From assembly GCA_951217055.1 (NCBI GenBank), contig OX578281.1, positions 67,210,043 through 67,274,042 of the forward strand: a DNA stretch of 64,000 nt, given 5' to 3'. Each line of letters starts with the position of its first letter. The first letter of the stretch is position 1. The stretch is from Gerris lacustris. Lineage: Eukaryota; Arthropoda; Insecta; Hemiptera; Gerridae. Shown here piece by piece: positions 34,641-46,278 of this stretch. The notes beneath the pieces were generated by a model. It saw only the letters and a program-made list of their open reading frames with translations, did not search any database and had not been told where the DNA came from. Made by a program: the position numbers and the translations under genes.

Positions 34641-34787
34641 ACCACTCGCGCTGCCTGTCCTTTGACTTGCGCACGAAAAGCCACAAGAGAGAAAAGCACC
34701 GAGCAGCGCGAGTGGCAGGAGCATGGTCAGCGCGAGTGGCAGGAGCATGGTCAGCGCGAGTGGCAGGATCATGGTCAATCGTAGATA
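34636..34787. repeat. GC-rich foldback with 24-bp tandem units
   Basis: agcgcgagtggcaggagcat then ggtc is repeated about three times (34700-34773). An inverted partner ccactcgcgctgcctg lies at 34641-34656. Organisation parallels MITE T1. Immediately after it, caatcgtagataaa at 34774-34787 is identical to the G-family terminus. Confidence 0.65.
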
Positions 34788-34789
34788 AA

Positions 34790-35425
34790 ATAATTATTTT
34801 GATGTATTTTTTTCACGATCATGTTTTTTTCACCGATGCTAAAGAAGGTATGTTTTTATTGGTACTTTCTATGTAAAAAAAAAAAAAAAAAATAGAAAAA
34901 AACAAAACCTTTTCTTTTTATTTACATCCCTCTTTGTAGGGGCATAAAAATGTGGCATTTTACGTAGATTAAAAGGATGTCATCGAATAACATTGTAACG
35001 AAAGTGAAGAATGGGCAACACGTAACATATTTTAACTTTATTTTATATTTTTAAAGATTTAAGCATTTAATACATAAAGCAAGTATAAAGGACTGATAAA
35101 TGTTAGGCATTTCCTCTCAGACACGTTAAGCCCAACTACTTGCCTGCTTGAAGCACTTGCAATCAATAACCAACCTTAAGTAACCTATGACGTAGTGTGA
35201 TAACAAAACACATTCGCATTTTCAGTTCAATACATGAGAAAGTCATTTAGGTTTTGAAACTCCTGAATTGCAATGACATTTTATTGCAGTAAGGTTGCAC
35301 ATGCAATTGATAAATTAATTGCATCCCTCATCTACTTGTTAAAAGCTAAAAAGCTTGCAAAGGTTAAATAAGACTCATATCAAATTGGTCAACTAACTAT
35401 CATTAAGTTTTTAGTTAAGCACATA
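34790..35425. other. Stretch without recognisable feature
   Basis: Nothing recognised apart from a 19-base poly-A run near 34876. Confidence 0.5.
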
Positions 35426-36678
35426 CTTTTACTTTCTCATATAAAGAGAAAGTATTGAGATGGCGCAAAAATTAGATTTTGATGGATTTACACGTTTTGA
35501 GGTTCCCGAGTCCAAGAAAAAATATTTTCTAAAAAATGTCTGACTGTCGTCTGTGCAGACGTATAGAGCCTATAGTCCAGTCACGAGGGGAAGTCCACCG
35601 TGCGTTTGGTGCAGGAAATGATTTTATTTTTTTATGTCCTCAGGTATGATTAGGAGATGTCAAATCCAAATTTGCGACCTCTAAATCAGGGCGGATAACT
35701 TTTGGTGGGCTAAAAATCACGATTATTTTGTCCATTTTTCGGTTTTTCGCTTATAACTTGAAAACGGCTGGTCCTGTCGACAAAATAGTTCTATTCAAAA
35801 TTAAAGAGCACAAAATTTACTTTCAAATTCATTGGTCAAAATTATTTCTACTCCAATTTCTACCGGTTCTACAGAACTTTGAAAATTGCTAAAATTTTCC
35901 AAAATCGAAAAATCTCATATTTTTAAGGTTTTTAATATTGAACTCCTTTTTAATGTTGGTCTCCAAAAGTTTTATCACTTTTAGAAAGGTGTGGTAGGTT
36001 GATGTGCTAAATTTATTTTGATGAGCGGTTGGGGGGGGGGGGGGAGTAGGAGAAGTGGGAGTAGGGGGCGGGTAGGTGGTTTAGGAACCTAGTACCGACC
36101 CAACATTTAAAATTACCTGAGAGAATATAAATACAAACAAATCAGTGTAAGACTATTCTAAAACCAAATCCGTAAAAAAACCATAGATATATATTTGTCT
36201 ATGTTTGTATCCATATATTTGTGTTTGACAAAATATTTTGTGCGCCAGCCAGGCTCACTTAAATTCTAAACCTATTTGCGTGCGCTTCCTACTTATGATG
36301 TAGCTCTCGGTCTATAAATGAGCAATATTTATTTGCTCATTGGTCAATTTGAAGAAAATGAATTAGAAAGCGCAGTATAATTAAAATTGACCTAAACACC
36401 AGTTCAAGGGGCATCCCTTGTAATGCCTGCATTTCATACCAATATTACCAATATGTAATACTTCCTTATCTGCTTTGCTTATTTTACAGGTAATGCTGTT
36501 TTTTGTGCATTTTTCGTATATATTTGGTGAAGAACGTCTAAAAATAAGTATTATCCGATTATACTAATAAGTTATATTCGATATATCTAATCGTTTGTTA
36601 ATTTGTGACAGCGATCTCAGTGAAGGTGAAGTGATAATTGTTTAAGAGACAATTGTTAAATAAAAGAGGATAAAAACC

Positions 36679-36990
36679 TTGTTAGAGAGCAGCAAGCAAC
36701 AAAGGTCAAAAAATCATCAGCAGTGCCGGCGAACTCGACTCGTTCAAAAATTGAAGCTTTCAATTTTAAAGAGAAATGTTTTTTTTATGTGGGAATTGTT
36801 CTCAGACGAATTTAATCAACAACTCTACAAGAAGCCAGATGATAAAATGTTCGACATCCACAAGATGATGAACCTCGAGGTGAAAGAGAGAATTATGACA
36901 TCAGCATCAGCGTTGGCATTAAGAGGTGATGAATGGGCTCAACATCTGTTGATTGATCATTTGAATAGAACAGAGCTGATATCCTGTAGA
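36679..36990 (+). pseudogene. Broken transposon-type coding fragment, left arm of K
   Basis: After a shift near 36775 the frame reads ELFSDEFNQQLYKKPDDKMF, then DIHKMMNLEVKERI and ALRGDEWAQHLL. Before the shift a neighbouring frame gives TRSKIEAFNFKEKCFFY. The pattern CFFxGK..., HKV-T-LE, I...A..RGDEWA resembles an uncharacterised protein family common in metazoan repeats that I recall by motif only. The family's Cys-x-x-Cys appears lost. Not a functional gene. Confidence 0.45.
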
Positions 36991-37024
36991 ATTATTTTGT
37001 TTATCTATATATTATAGAATTATT

Positions 37025-37294
37025 TTTAAATTCGAGGTTCGTTACCTTGTGGATGTCGAAAATTTCATCATCAGGCTTCCTGTAGAGTCGTAGTTTAGAT
37101 TCTTCTGAGAACAATTTCCCATAGAAAAAACATATATCTCTAAAATTGAAAGCATTAATTTTTGAACGAGTCAAGTTCGGCACAGTTATTGATTTCAAAA
37201 CCGCTGGTGATTGGATTTCCTTTGTTGCTTGCTGCTCTCTAACAAAGTTTTTTACACCTCTTTCTTTAACAATTGTCTCTCTAAAAATTATCAC
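37025..37294 (-). pseudogene. Broken transposon-type coding fragment, right arm of K
   Basis: Inverted homologue of 36679-36990, better framed: REQQATKEIQSPAVLKS, NLTRSKINAFNFRDICFFYG, then KPDDEIFDIHKVTNLEF. It stops where the arms meet and lacks the DEWA segment present in the left arm. Comparison of the two shows the left copy carries a frameshift in the CFFY/ELFS region. Confidence 0.5.
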
Positions 37295-37335
37295 TTCACC
37301 TTCACTGAGATAAGTTTCATCATTTAGATTAAACT

Positions 37336-37608
37336 TATTTTTAGACGTTAGATATGGGAGCGTCTATGGAGGTCATCTTAAGGAAAAATTACACGTATAA
37401 TTAACTTATTAATAGCCAAAGCAGCTTTCAGCCTTTAAAAGGCTGAAAGCTGCTTTTAGAGATATCTGACATGAAGTAGACCCACCTTTCACGGCATTTA
37501 TTCCTACTATGTATGATACTACTATGATGATGGCTGAAAGCTGCTTTGGCTATTAAAAAGTTAATTTTACGTGGAGGGACTTTTCCATTTTTCCTATTTT
37601 TAGACGTT
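37336..37608. mobile_element. AE insertion flanked by 14-bp direct repeat
   Basis: tatttttagacgtt occurs at 37336-37349 and 37595-37608, exactly flanking 245 bases absent from the left arm of K. The inserted start agatatgggagcgtctat matches 63123-63140 (agatatgagagcgcctat) and beyond. A 14-bp TSD is a length typical of target-primed retroposition. Confidence 0.75.
37413..37552. mobile_element. TTAA-flanked MITE inside AE
   Basis: tagccaaagcagctttcagc then c is mirrored exactly at the right end. TTAA at 37409-37412 and 37553-37556. The left terminus has an additional inverted copy of itself (aggctgaaagctgctttt, 37440-37457). piggyBac-like by TSD; no coding. Confidence 0.8.
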
Positions 37609-38930
37609 CTTCAGCAAATATATACGAAAAATGCACAAAGAACAGCATTACCTGTAAAATAAGCAAAGCAGATTAAGAAGTATTCCATATTGGTATGTAA
37701 TTACAGGGGATGCCCCTTGAACTAGTGTTAAGGTCAATTTTAATTATACTGCGCTTTCCACTTCATTTTCTTCAAATTGATGCTCATTTATAGACCAAAA
37801 GCTACAACGAATAAATAGGAAGCGCACGCAAATAGGTTTAGAATTTAAGTGAGCCTGGCTGGCCCACACAATATTTTGTCAAACACAAATATATGGATAC
37901 AATGATACAAACATAGACAAATATATATCTATGGTTTTTTTACGGATTTGGTTTTAGAATAGTCTTAAACTGATTTGTTTGTATTTATATTCTCTCAGGT
38001 AATTTTAAATGTTGGGCCGGTACTAGGTTCCTAAACCACCTACCCGTCCCCTACTCCCACTCCTCCTACTCCCCCCTGCTCATCAAAATAAATTTGACAC
38101 ATCAAAAGTCGTGAATGGACTGCGTTATACACTGCAATAATTGAATATTCGTTCCGTTACTTACTTCACCCCCCCCCCCCCCCCCCAGCAAAAACCTCTC
38201 CCCCCCCCCCTCCCCTGACCTTACCACACCTTTCTAAAAGCGATAAAACATTTGGAGAAGTTTTAAATGCCTTAGACCAACACTAAAAAGGAGTTTAATA
38301 TTAAAAACCTTAAAAATATGAGTTTTTTTCGATTTTGGAAAATTTTAGCAATTTTCAAAGTTCTGTAGAACCGGTAGAAATTGGAGTAGAAATAATTTTG
38401 ACCAATGCATTTGAAAGTAAATTTTGTGTTCTTTAATTTTGAATAGAACTATTTTGTCGACAGGACCAGCCGTTTTCAAGTTATAAGAGAAAAACCGAAA
38501 AATGTGCAAAATAATCGTGGTTTTTAGCCCACCAAAAGTTATCCGCCCTGATTTAGAGGTCGCAAATTTGGATTTGACATCTCCTAATCATACCTGAGGA
38601 CATAAAAAAATAAAATCATTTCCTGCACCAAACGCACGGTGGACCCCCTTTTTGAACCTCTCGTGACTGGACTACTAGTAATACTGGGCCGATTTTCACG
38701 AAATTTGACATACATGTTCAGAAAATTCATACCCCGAGGTGAAATCGAGAAATTAATTTTAGTCCTAAATTTGGGGGCGCTAACCCCCAAAAACTCTGAA
38801 AAAACTTGAAAGCAAATATTTCTCGAAAACGATTCGGACGATTTGTATTAAAAATTCTAAAATGTAGTCCATTCAAATCTGAATCTAACAATATAAGCTA
38901 TTTTCCAGGGAAAAATCTAGTTCTTAGATA

Positions 38931-39604
38931 TTGGTGAAAATAAATCTGTTCAGTCATGCACCATGACTTAATGAACGAATTTTCAAAGAAATCTGCGTAT
39001 TATAGGCTTATGATAATATAGGAAAATTTTGGTTTAGAATTTGGATGGATGAACAAAAAAATTTGGTACACATGGGTACGGGGTATAAAAGTTAAAATAG
39101 TATAAACCCTTCAAGATGCATGTCGTTGGAAAGCTTTTTAAAAGTACAGTAATTGTTGTTATGTACACTTTTGTCATATTTTCATGTAAGAGGGGGGTAA
39201 AATGAAAAAAAAAAAAAAAACACATTTTTTTATGCTATTTTTGACCCTAAATGGTCCAAATTTGACCCCTAAATGGACTTCAAAAATGCTGGCCAACGAA
39301 CTCATCCTTTCTTTTGATATTATTGACATTTTAAAATTTGTTTGAAATATTTAAGTGAATCCTAAGGGGAGATATCGTCTGGAGTGACACATATACATAC
39401 ATACATATTATATACATACATACATAAAAAAAAGTGTTAAATTTGAGGAATCGATTCAGAATGGTCTAAAACGGATTTCCATGGAAAAAAAATTCAAAAA
39501 TTCACATTAAAAAATTTTTGAAGGCATATTGCAATAGCTTTATTTTCTTCGTAAATTTGCTAAAAGTAAACAACCATCTGTTGAACACATTTTAAATAAT
39601 ATAT
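38931..39604. other. Stretch of repeat-like sequence, family unknown
   Basis: Includes a (CATA)n patch at 39392-39425 and the paired phrases 'ccctaaatggtccaaatttg' and 'acccctaaatggac'. No second copy in the window and no gene. Confidence 0.4.
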
Positions 39605-39830
39605 ATTAACTAAGCATCGCGCAGGTTTACCATTGAAGCGAGCTTAATCAATAAATATTTAATATTAAGCAAATTAATAGTTACTCCTGATGAGTTTATA
39701 GTTTAAAAGAATGATTGGAGTAGACGGTAGATCAGGGTGGGACACTTACTTCACTTTGAAGGTTCTATAGTAACCTTCTTCAAAGGTAGGCTCACAGTAA
39801 CAGCTATAGCAGATCGACAGACTTTTTATT
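39605..39830 (+). mobile_element. Family A left-end fragment
   Basis: aactaagcatcgcgcaggtt then 'taccattgaagcgagctt' and 'gatgagtttatag' match the A left end. Homology ends within about 220 bases. Confidence 0.6.
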
Positions 39831-39883
39831 CGTAAGTATATAGATAACAATATATTCATGTTTTCTGGGATCTGGGACCGAGA

Positions 39884-39936
39884 TTATATGAGAAAGTTAG
39901 TCTGAGTTGTCTCGGACCGATTTTTTTTATAAAAGT
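39884..39936 (-). mobile_element. Family H left-end fragment H5
   Basis: atatgagaaagttagtctga then gttgtctcggaccgattttt is the H left terminus in reverse, without the rest of the element. Confidence 0.7.
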
Positions 39937-40883
39937 ATTAAAAATACCAGAAGAAGAACGTTATATCTAGTGGCAAAATCCATAATGGGAAGATATTGAT
40001 AAGGATAAAGGCCTTGAAGACAAATTATTATGTTTACTTCGGACAATGCACTTCCCATTTAGTATTATTTATCACATCTAATCGCAGTGCACGAGACAAT
40101 CAATTAGGTTTTGTAATAAGGTCTAACAAATTAGTTACTATGAATGAACAACAATCTATAACGGAGAATCTAATATAATCTATGCCCGTTACAACTAAAT
40201 AGAAATAGATAGATTGATTTTGTTAAGATTATATTTTCCTTTAGAAACGGAAGTTTTAAAAAACAACTATAAGCGAATTCAGAGTGCCTATTATGTTGGA
40301 CCTCGACCCAGAAAATTAAAATATATGTCCTCGCGCCACTGATAATTTGATTCATTAATTCACATGAATAATCATGACATTTTCATCCACAAAGGGGACC
40401 ATTACCACAAATTAATATTTAAACTCAACTCAGTTGTATATTTTTTTAAACTAGCATCTATTATAAAAGGTCTTGTCTTTAAAAGTATCAAATCAGGAAA
40501 TAAAAAAAATAAAAAATACATAATAATACCTATTAGAAGGCGATCAAAATTTAAAGTTACGTCTGATTTATTAGTTTTTAATTAAATCTTTAATGTCACG
40601 TCACATTAAACTAAAAAAATATATTAATGAATGAAAAGGTGTCGTTGTCGTAAATAGATTATAGATACTTATGTTAAAATAATTTAAATCAGAAAACATT
40701 TATTTCACCAATCTAAAAATTGAAAAAAAAAAAAAAACAGGCAAATGTCAAGGTAAATGACTATAACAATCTAGAAATAAAACTTATATTTTTTTACAAA
40801 AACATTTACATAGCTATTAAACATAAGAAAGGAGAGTACATAGTACTACTTATGTAATAAATTAAAGACAAAAAAAAAAAATC
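39937..40883. other. AT-rich stretch without recognisable feature
   Basis: Nothing recognised on either strand. Confidence 0.5.
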
Positions 40884-41446
40884 GTCTGTCAATTAGTGTG
40901 GCACATAGCTTCCTCGCATTCTACTTTGTATACTTTAATGATTTTATACTATTAAAACCTATTATTGTCAAATTTATTTAATTCTCCCTCGTTTATTTAA
41001 AACTGTCAAAATGGTTTTGATTTGTTACATTAATTTAAGTATCAATTTAGCAAAATTTAAGGAGCGCAGGCGGTTGAAATTAATCTGGGTCCATTTGCAG
41101 GCTACTTTTGACAAAAAATTTAATATTCCCAAAAATCAGATAAGTGCTATCATATAAGTGTGGAAGAGAAACAATTAGGTGCAGAAGGTTAAAACTTATA
41201 TGGTACCAATAATGGGCTAATTATGACCTACTATATAAATTTCATTAAAATTAGACGAGTAGTTTTTAGGATATCTTGGTTCCCAAAAATTGAGCGACAG
41301 ACAAACAGACAGACAGGGAAACAAAATGTTCCCTGATGTCTGAAACGGATTTCTGTCTTGGAATTTTTGAAATCGGAGACTTAAAAAATGATCGTTCTTC
41401 GGAACGATCACATAGCTTCTGTTACTTTCTGTAAGCTTGGAAGCAA
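40884..41446 (+). mobile_element. Family B element, copy B5
   Basis: From gtctgtcaattagtgtggca to ctgtaagcttggaagc; a short internal deletion lies around 41150 relative to B2. Confidence 0.75.
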
Positions 41447-41671
41447 AATTATTGATTTAATGTAACTTCAAATTTTTAATAGGATGTATATAAAACCTAG
41501 AATATATTTGAAAAGTTATTATAAAAATTATATAAAACATAACAGGGCCATGTAAAGAGATTGGAAACGCAGTAACCGCAAACAAATGATATTCTAATAA
41601 ATGCTATCACATCCTGCTTGAATTTTTAAAACAAATACTCATCTTTAATAAGGATAGTAAATGTTAATTTT

Positions 41672-41675
<4 letters not shown>
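41447..41675. other. Short AT-rich stretch
   Basis: Nothing recognised. Confidence 0.5.

Positions 41676-41750
<75 letters not shown>
41676..41750. repeat. (AT)n microsatellite
   Basis: About 75 bases of alternating AT. Frames across it are low-complexity artefacts. Confidence 0.95.
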
Positions 41751-41752
<2 letters not shown>

Positions 41753-41927
41753 CCTTACTCCTCATACATGTATTAATTTAAAAGAACATTCAGTAGTTAA
41801 CAATGTACATACATTAAGTAATGAAGTTGCTATTATAATAAAAGTATAATAATAAATATAATGAACTCGCTTGAATAATAATAATAATAATAAACCTAGA
41901 ATTTAATGTATTCAACAAGTACAAAAT

Positions 41928-42150
41928 AACATCAACTTAATTTTTCTTATACTAACTAATTTTTTACTCAGGGTCATAAATAATCACATTGTCCGCCAAT
42001 ATGAGCGGTATACATAGCCGCTCTCCACGGTCTGTATTTTTAACCAACTTATGGCAAGCTATGTCCCGTAGACGAACTTAGCCGACCACATATTCTTAAA
42101 GGGCACCAAAAGATTTTACTTATGCTTATGCACAAAATTCTATTCTTTTT
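41928..42150 (-). mobile_element. Family I single arm, copy I4
   Basis: acatcaacttaatttttctt onward follows the I right arm ('acattgtccgccaatatgag', 'gacgaacttagccgaccaca'), ending before the outer terminus. No left arm nearby. Confidence 0.65.
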
Positions 42151-42159
42151 CGACGCAAT

Positions 42160-43556
42160 CTTCTAGATTCTAGACTAATATTGTTCACAGATTATATTAT
42201 CATAATAAAAACCCAAGAGGTGGAAATACAACAATATTCAATGGACCAGATCCTACTTGATTATGACATTTCTTTGGTCGAATTTCTTCAACCAAGTTTA
42301 AATAGCCATAACATTACAGAAATAGCCAAAAGTACAGTCAGTTAAAAATAACTGAACCGAGACCAAAAAAAAAAAAAAAAAAAGAAATAAAAACAGTATT
42401 CACGAGCGTTTTAACAATTTCGATTTGGTAACCGAGGGTTCAAGCGAAACATGTATTGCTTACTCGGCATCTGTTATTCCAACTCGATATTTAAAACATT
42501 TGTTAACCCAAGCATTTATCTACGAAATCGAAAAGTTAAAAACTTCTTTAATTCGACTATATTTCTTTTTGTATTTAAATTTCAAAATGTATTGCTACTT
42601 AAGTATCCAATGTCTTATTCAAAGTACATATGTTTGGTAAAACAGAAATTGGTTATTTGATTGGCTAAATGTTTTTTCTTTATCACCTGAACTTACTTTT
42701 TTTAATATAACTACAAGAATAACGTGGTTATTTTATTGTTATTGTGATTACTTTAATGAAGACATTTTTCAACCACTCTACTTATATTTAGGGTAAACTA
42801 ATTCACTGCTCATTACCATTGCATAGAGAGGTCGAACTAAACATTGTACTTCAGTATTTAAAGTTTGAGAATAAACTGATCAATGATCAAGCTATACTTG
42901 GACAGGAGTGTAGCTGAGTGGAGTTATTAAGTTAACATATAAAAAAAAGCTTTGTTTAACATACAATTGAAATTAAATAAAGTGCATAAAAATTATTAAT
43001 TCTAGAAAAAGAACGATGAAAAACTAATCTTGCCAGTTGAGTTCTACGTAAAGAAGTATGATCTTTTAAACGTCAAATATTTATATCTTAACTCAAAAAC
43101 CTAATCGGAGTATTACAGTAATTAATTAACATTTCAAAACAAACATATTAACATAATAATTAAATGTTTCGTAGTTTAAGAACAAAGTTTATTCAATAAC
43201 ACAGAAAAGAAACCGCATTTCCACTACATGTGATTTGATTAAAGGCGTTCACGTCATTTTAACCGCAAGCTGTCAGTCCGCGGTAGCAAAACGTGAACGT
43301 CAGGTGAATATAAGTTTTCAGAGAATAATTACAAGAAACTAGGAGGCAACAGAGATGTAAGTAGACTGAATCGTAAACACGATGAGTCAGGATTTACCGC
43401 TGTCTCTGATAACAGCCGTCTAACTCCTATATTCATCCAATTCTACCTTATCATTCAATCGCTTGAGGATGAAATAAGGTTAAGTTGTCGTGCCAAAGAT
43501 TTCTAACCTATTACACCACAAACATGTCTTATTAAACTTTTTTTTTATTATTTGTT
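42160..43556. other. AT-rich stretch without recognisable gene
   Basis: Two overlapping 70-codon frames at 42425-42660 lack recognisable features. Nothing else seen. Confidence 0.45.
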
Positions 43557-43718
43557 AAGCCTTGTCCAGACGGCCGAACCGAACAGAGGAAACGAGCCAA
43601 ACATTGGTCTCTGCGCATGCCCAGAGTGAGATGCGCAGGCGCACTTTAGACTGGACATGCGCAGACACCAATGCTCGGATCGATTCCTCTGTTTGGTTAG
43701 GCAGTCTGAACGAGGCTT
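43557..43718. mobile_element. MITE T, copy T2
   Basis: Ends aagccttgtccagacggccg and its near-complement (ending ctgaacgaggctt). Same interior as T1, but with a single GCGCATGC unit instead of four. It defines outer ends not visible in T1. Confidence 0.8.
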
Positions 43719-43824
43719 TATGTTTTCAAGTAACAAGTTATACATAGTAACAATTTTCAAATTTTTTTTGTAAAATGGATATTACATAGATATTACAATG
43801 GCTAAAAATGGATATTACATATTA

Positions 43825-44880
43825 AAATAAACAGGTCAAGTGTGTGCTAGTCAGCACACAGCGAGGGTCCGTAGGCCACACTGTATAGTTTAAGTAGTAC
43901 CCTATACGTCGCGTCAGTGAGGTTACGTAAAGTGACGAAGGTTGCTGTGACGTCATGCGCCCTCCACGATTTTTCGTAAGGTTATCTTTTCTGGCTCATA
44001 ACAAACCATTGTTTACTAGAGTTCTGTAAGCATTTTATAGTTTTTTCCTCTTTTCATTCTATTAAAAGCTTTTTTAACTGTTTTTAATCTTATCATATAT
44101 TAGTAACATCATTAATAAGCCAACAAATGTATACATTATAGATGATAAAACAAATAATTGATTAAAAAATAATAATAAAATAAAATAGCACTGATAAACC
44201 CCACCTATATCCAATGTTATGAGCCAGCTAACCTAACAACACACACTTTTTTACGTAAGTGACGTCACACTTCCCCGCCGTATTGATGGTATTTTTTAAA
44301 ATGCTAAAAAGCTTACTTTGAACTATCCTATGGGTCTGATATTCTCAAAACACATAAACAAACTTCTGATAAAGTATTTTTTTGCCACTGAACCGGACTA
44401 CAACCATATAAATACATCGAAAATACCAAAGTTATAAAAAACGTATTTTGTCAATAAAAAATAAAATAATATTTTTTTCGAAATTTCCAAAAAGTGGTAT
44501 CTTTACTTTTGGTCGAAGAATGTTCAGAAATTATTTCAGATTTTTTGCACTTCACATAACATAAGCGAGATAGAGGGGGGGGGGGGACACGTTTCACACC
44601 CACTTAAAACTTGCCTACGCTCGCCCTATCAAAGTTATAACCAAAGAATATTATATATTTTTGTAATCAGCTCGACTTACCCTTTCATATGATACCCTTT
44701 CATATTTTTTTTTAAGTCGCTATATTTTTAAAATATGTGGGCAGGTACAAGACACATACATGCCAAATTTCAAAGTGATCGGACGAAAAGTGTAGCCGTG
44801 AGAGCAGGCGACAGGACGGACGGACAGACACACGCAGGAAAATATAAGGGTCCCTGGTTTTGCCTACGGACCCTAAAAAG
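43825..44880 (+). mobile_element. Family C element, copy C2
   Basis: agggtccgtaggc near the left end (43864 on) and gcctacggaccct near the right end. It contains an extra block, 43885-44293, absent from C1, whose edges both carry ttacgtaa and TGACGTCA words. Otherwise the same order as C1. Confidence 0.8.
43948..44267. promoter_or_regulatory. Pair of CRE-like TGACGTCA sites in C2
   Basis: Perfect TGACGTCA palindromes at 43948-43955 and 44260-44267, each preceded by ttacgtaa and gtgac words. They match the CREB/ATF site consensus; function is not shown. Confidence 0.3.
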
Positions 44881-44884
44881 GTCG

Positions 44885-45600
44885 TTGATCTAGTAGGATA
44901 AACACATCGCATGACGCTAACCTATCAAAATTCCCCTTTTACTTTTCCAACATAAATCAATCTTATATACACACTACTCTAACAAGAATTCATATGCGTG
45001 ATGCATCATTTTCAATCGTAACTCACGCTTCAAAAGATGCAGCATAAATTCACTGCTGTTACCATGGTCTGAGAATAAATAAAACGAATGTGAAGGATAA
45101 ATTGCCTTAATGCAAATTAATCTTTCGTATAATATATAATTTAGCAAACCTAGATGAAAATAAGACTAGAGAAGAACAATTTATAATTAGTGTTATAGTA
45201 TATGTGCGTGAATTCTACTTCTCTGTCTCTGCCACTATATATAATATAATTATCTTTAGACCACAACGAGAATAAAAAAGTAGATTTTACAGGAAATCAA
45301 ATTGATTTCTTTGTTGATGAAATAATTAAATTTTCACAACAGTGTACTTTGTCATTTTAATTTTTCCTCTGTGTCATTTACATCCACATTGATACATTGT
45401 TTATTTTTTTATGAACTAAAAATATTGAGGAATTATGTAAATGAATGGATGAATTATGTGTTATAATTGTATATTGATTGTTATTGTGTTATTCTAACAA
45501 TTATTAAAAGATATGGGTATTCAATTAAAATATAAAGGGTAAGTGAGGATTTTCATTAAGGAATACATTATTTGTTAAATGTAAGCCAACACGGTAATCG
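44885..45600. other. AT-rich stretch without recognisable feature
   Basis: Nothing recognised on either strand. Confidence 0.5.
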
Positions 45601-45603
45601 TCC

Positions 45604-45722
45604 GATAAGGTGAAGAATTATGAAACGCGCTTGCGCAATGAATACAACTACAAATCACTTTCTACGCATTTAAACAGAGATAAAATGTTTATATTTCGTA
45701 TATCAATCATAGATAAAATATC
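45604..45722 (-). mobile_element. Family G left-end fragment G4
   Basis: On the minus strand this is tttatctatgattgatatac, 'gaaatataaacattttatct', then 'gcgtagaaagtgattt' and 'cattgcgcaagcgcg', ending in one hairpin arm (gaattcttcacctt without the first bases). Confidence 0.7.
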
Positions 45723-45769
45723 TTCTCTGGTTACTAATAAAAAAAAAAATACGTCCACTATAATCATCA

Positions 45770-45888
45770 GCTTCCTAACATGTTATCACGTACTAATTTA
45801 TGTTATGCGTTTACAACCCCATTATTGTCTGATTTGTTTAATTGTTGTTTCACCCCTTTTTTAAATCTGTTAATTTTTTTTTTTTCTC

Positions 45889-45919
<31 letters not shown>

Positions 45920-46265
45920 AGCCTTTATTAGATTCTTACAATTTAGAATTAAATTATACATGTTATTCTTAAGTTATAATAAAAGAAAACAAAAACTCTT
46001 TGTGTAACATTAATAAGGTAATTATAAAAATATAAAAAAGAACATTAGTGAAACCATATTAAGGTGGTGACACACTCGAGCATTCATTCATTTCTCAGCA
46101 TTCATTTTTTTCTCATACACGAATAAAAGTATTAATTTAGCAAAATATCATGTGAGCAGGCGATTGAAGTTAATCTTGGGCTAAAAGCGTACTATACTTT
46201 CGACAAACCATCAAAATTTCTCTAAAATCAAATTAATACTTCTGAAGATGTATAGCTGTAAATAT
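45770..46265 (+). mobile_element. Diverged family B fragment
   Basis: 'cccattattgtctgatttgt' and 'agtattaatttagcaaaata' then 'caaaccatcaaaatttctct' follow the B interior, with an unrelated AT-rich and (AAT)n insert at about 45885-46120. Confidence 0.55.
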
Positions 46266-46278
46266 AAAATAAATATAT

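Larger units (their letters stand above)
35574..38673. mobile_element. K: 3.1-kb inverted-repeat (foldback) element
   Basis: Two arms of roughly 1.3-1.5 kb in opposite orientation. Ends agtccagtcacgag and ctcgtgactggact; outer TA on both sides. Shared arm text includes 'cctctaaatcagggcggata', 'gttctgtagaaccgg' and 'gcttgctgctctctaac'. The arms differ by substitutions, a 110-base insertion in the right arm (38105-38225, with long C runs), and element AE (right arm only). Each arm carries a copy of the same broken coding fragment facing the centre. It arose as two inverted copies of one element or as a true foldback transposon. Confidence 0.85.
35426..38930 (-). mobile_element. Family H element, copy H4, split by K
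   Basis: 35426-35573 is the right end of H (terminal hairpin, 'aaaattagattttgatggat', 'gtctgtgcagacg') and 38674-38930 the remainder ('actgggccgattttcacgaa', 'ctcgaaaacgattcggacga', 'ctattttccagggaaaaatc') on the same strand. The break falls in the stretch reading 'cagtagtataggctcc' in other H copies. Confidence 0.8.

Noticed and set aside
36679..37294. Two convergent host genes
   Set aside because: They are inverted copies of one fragment inside a repeat, with a frameshift and truncations.
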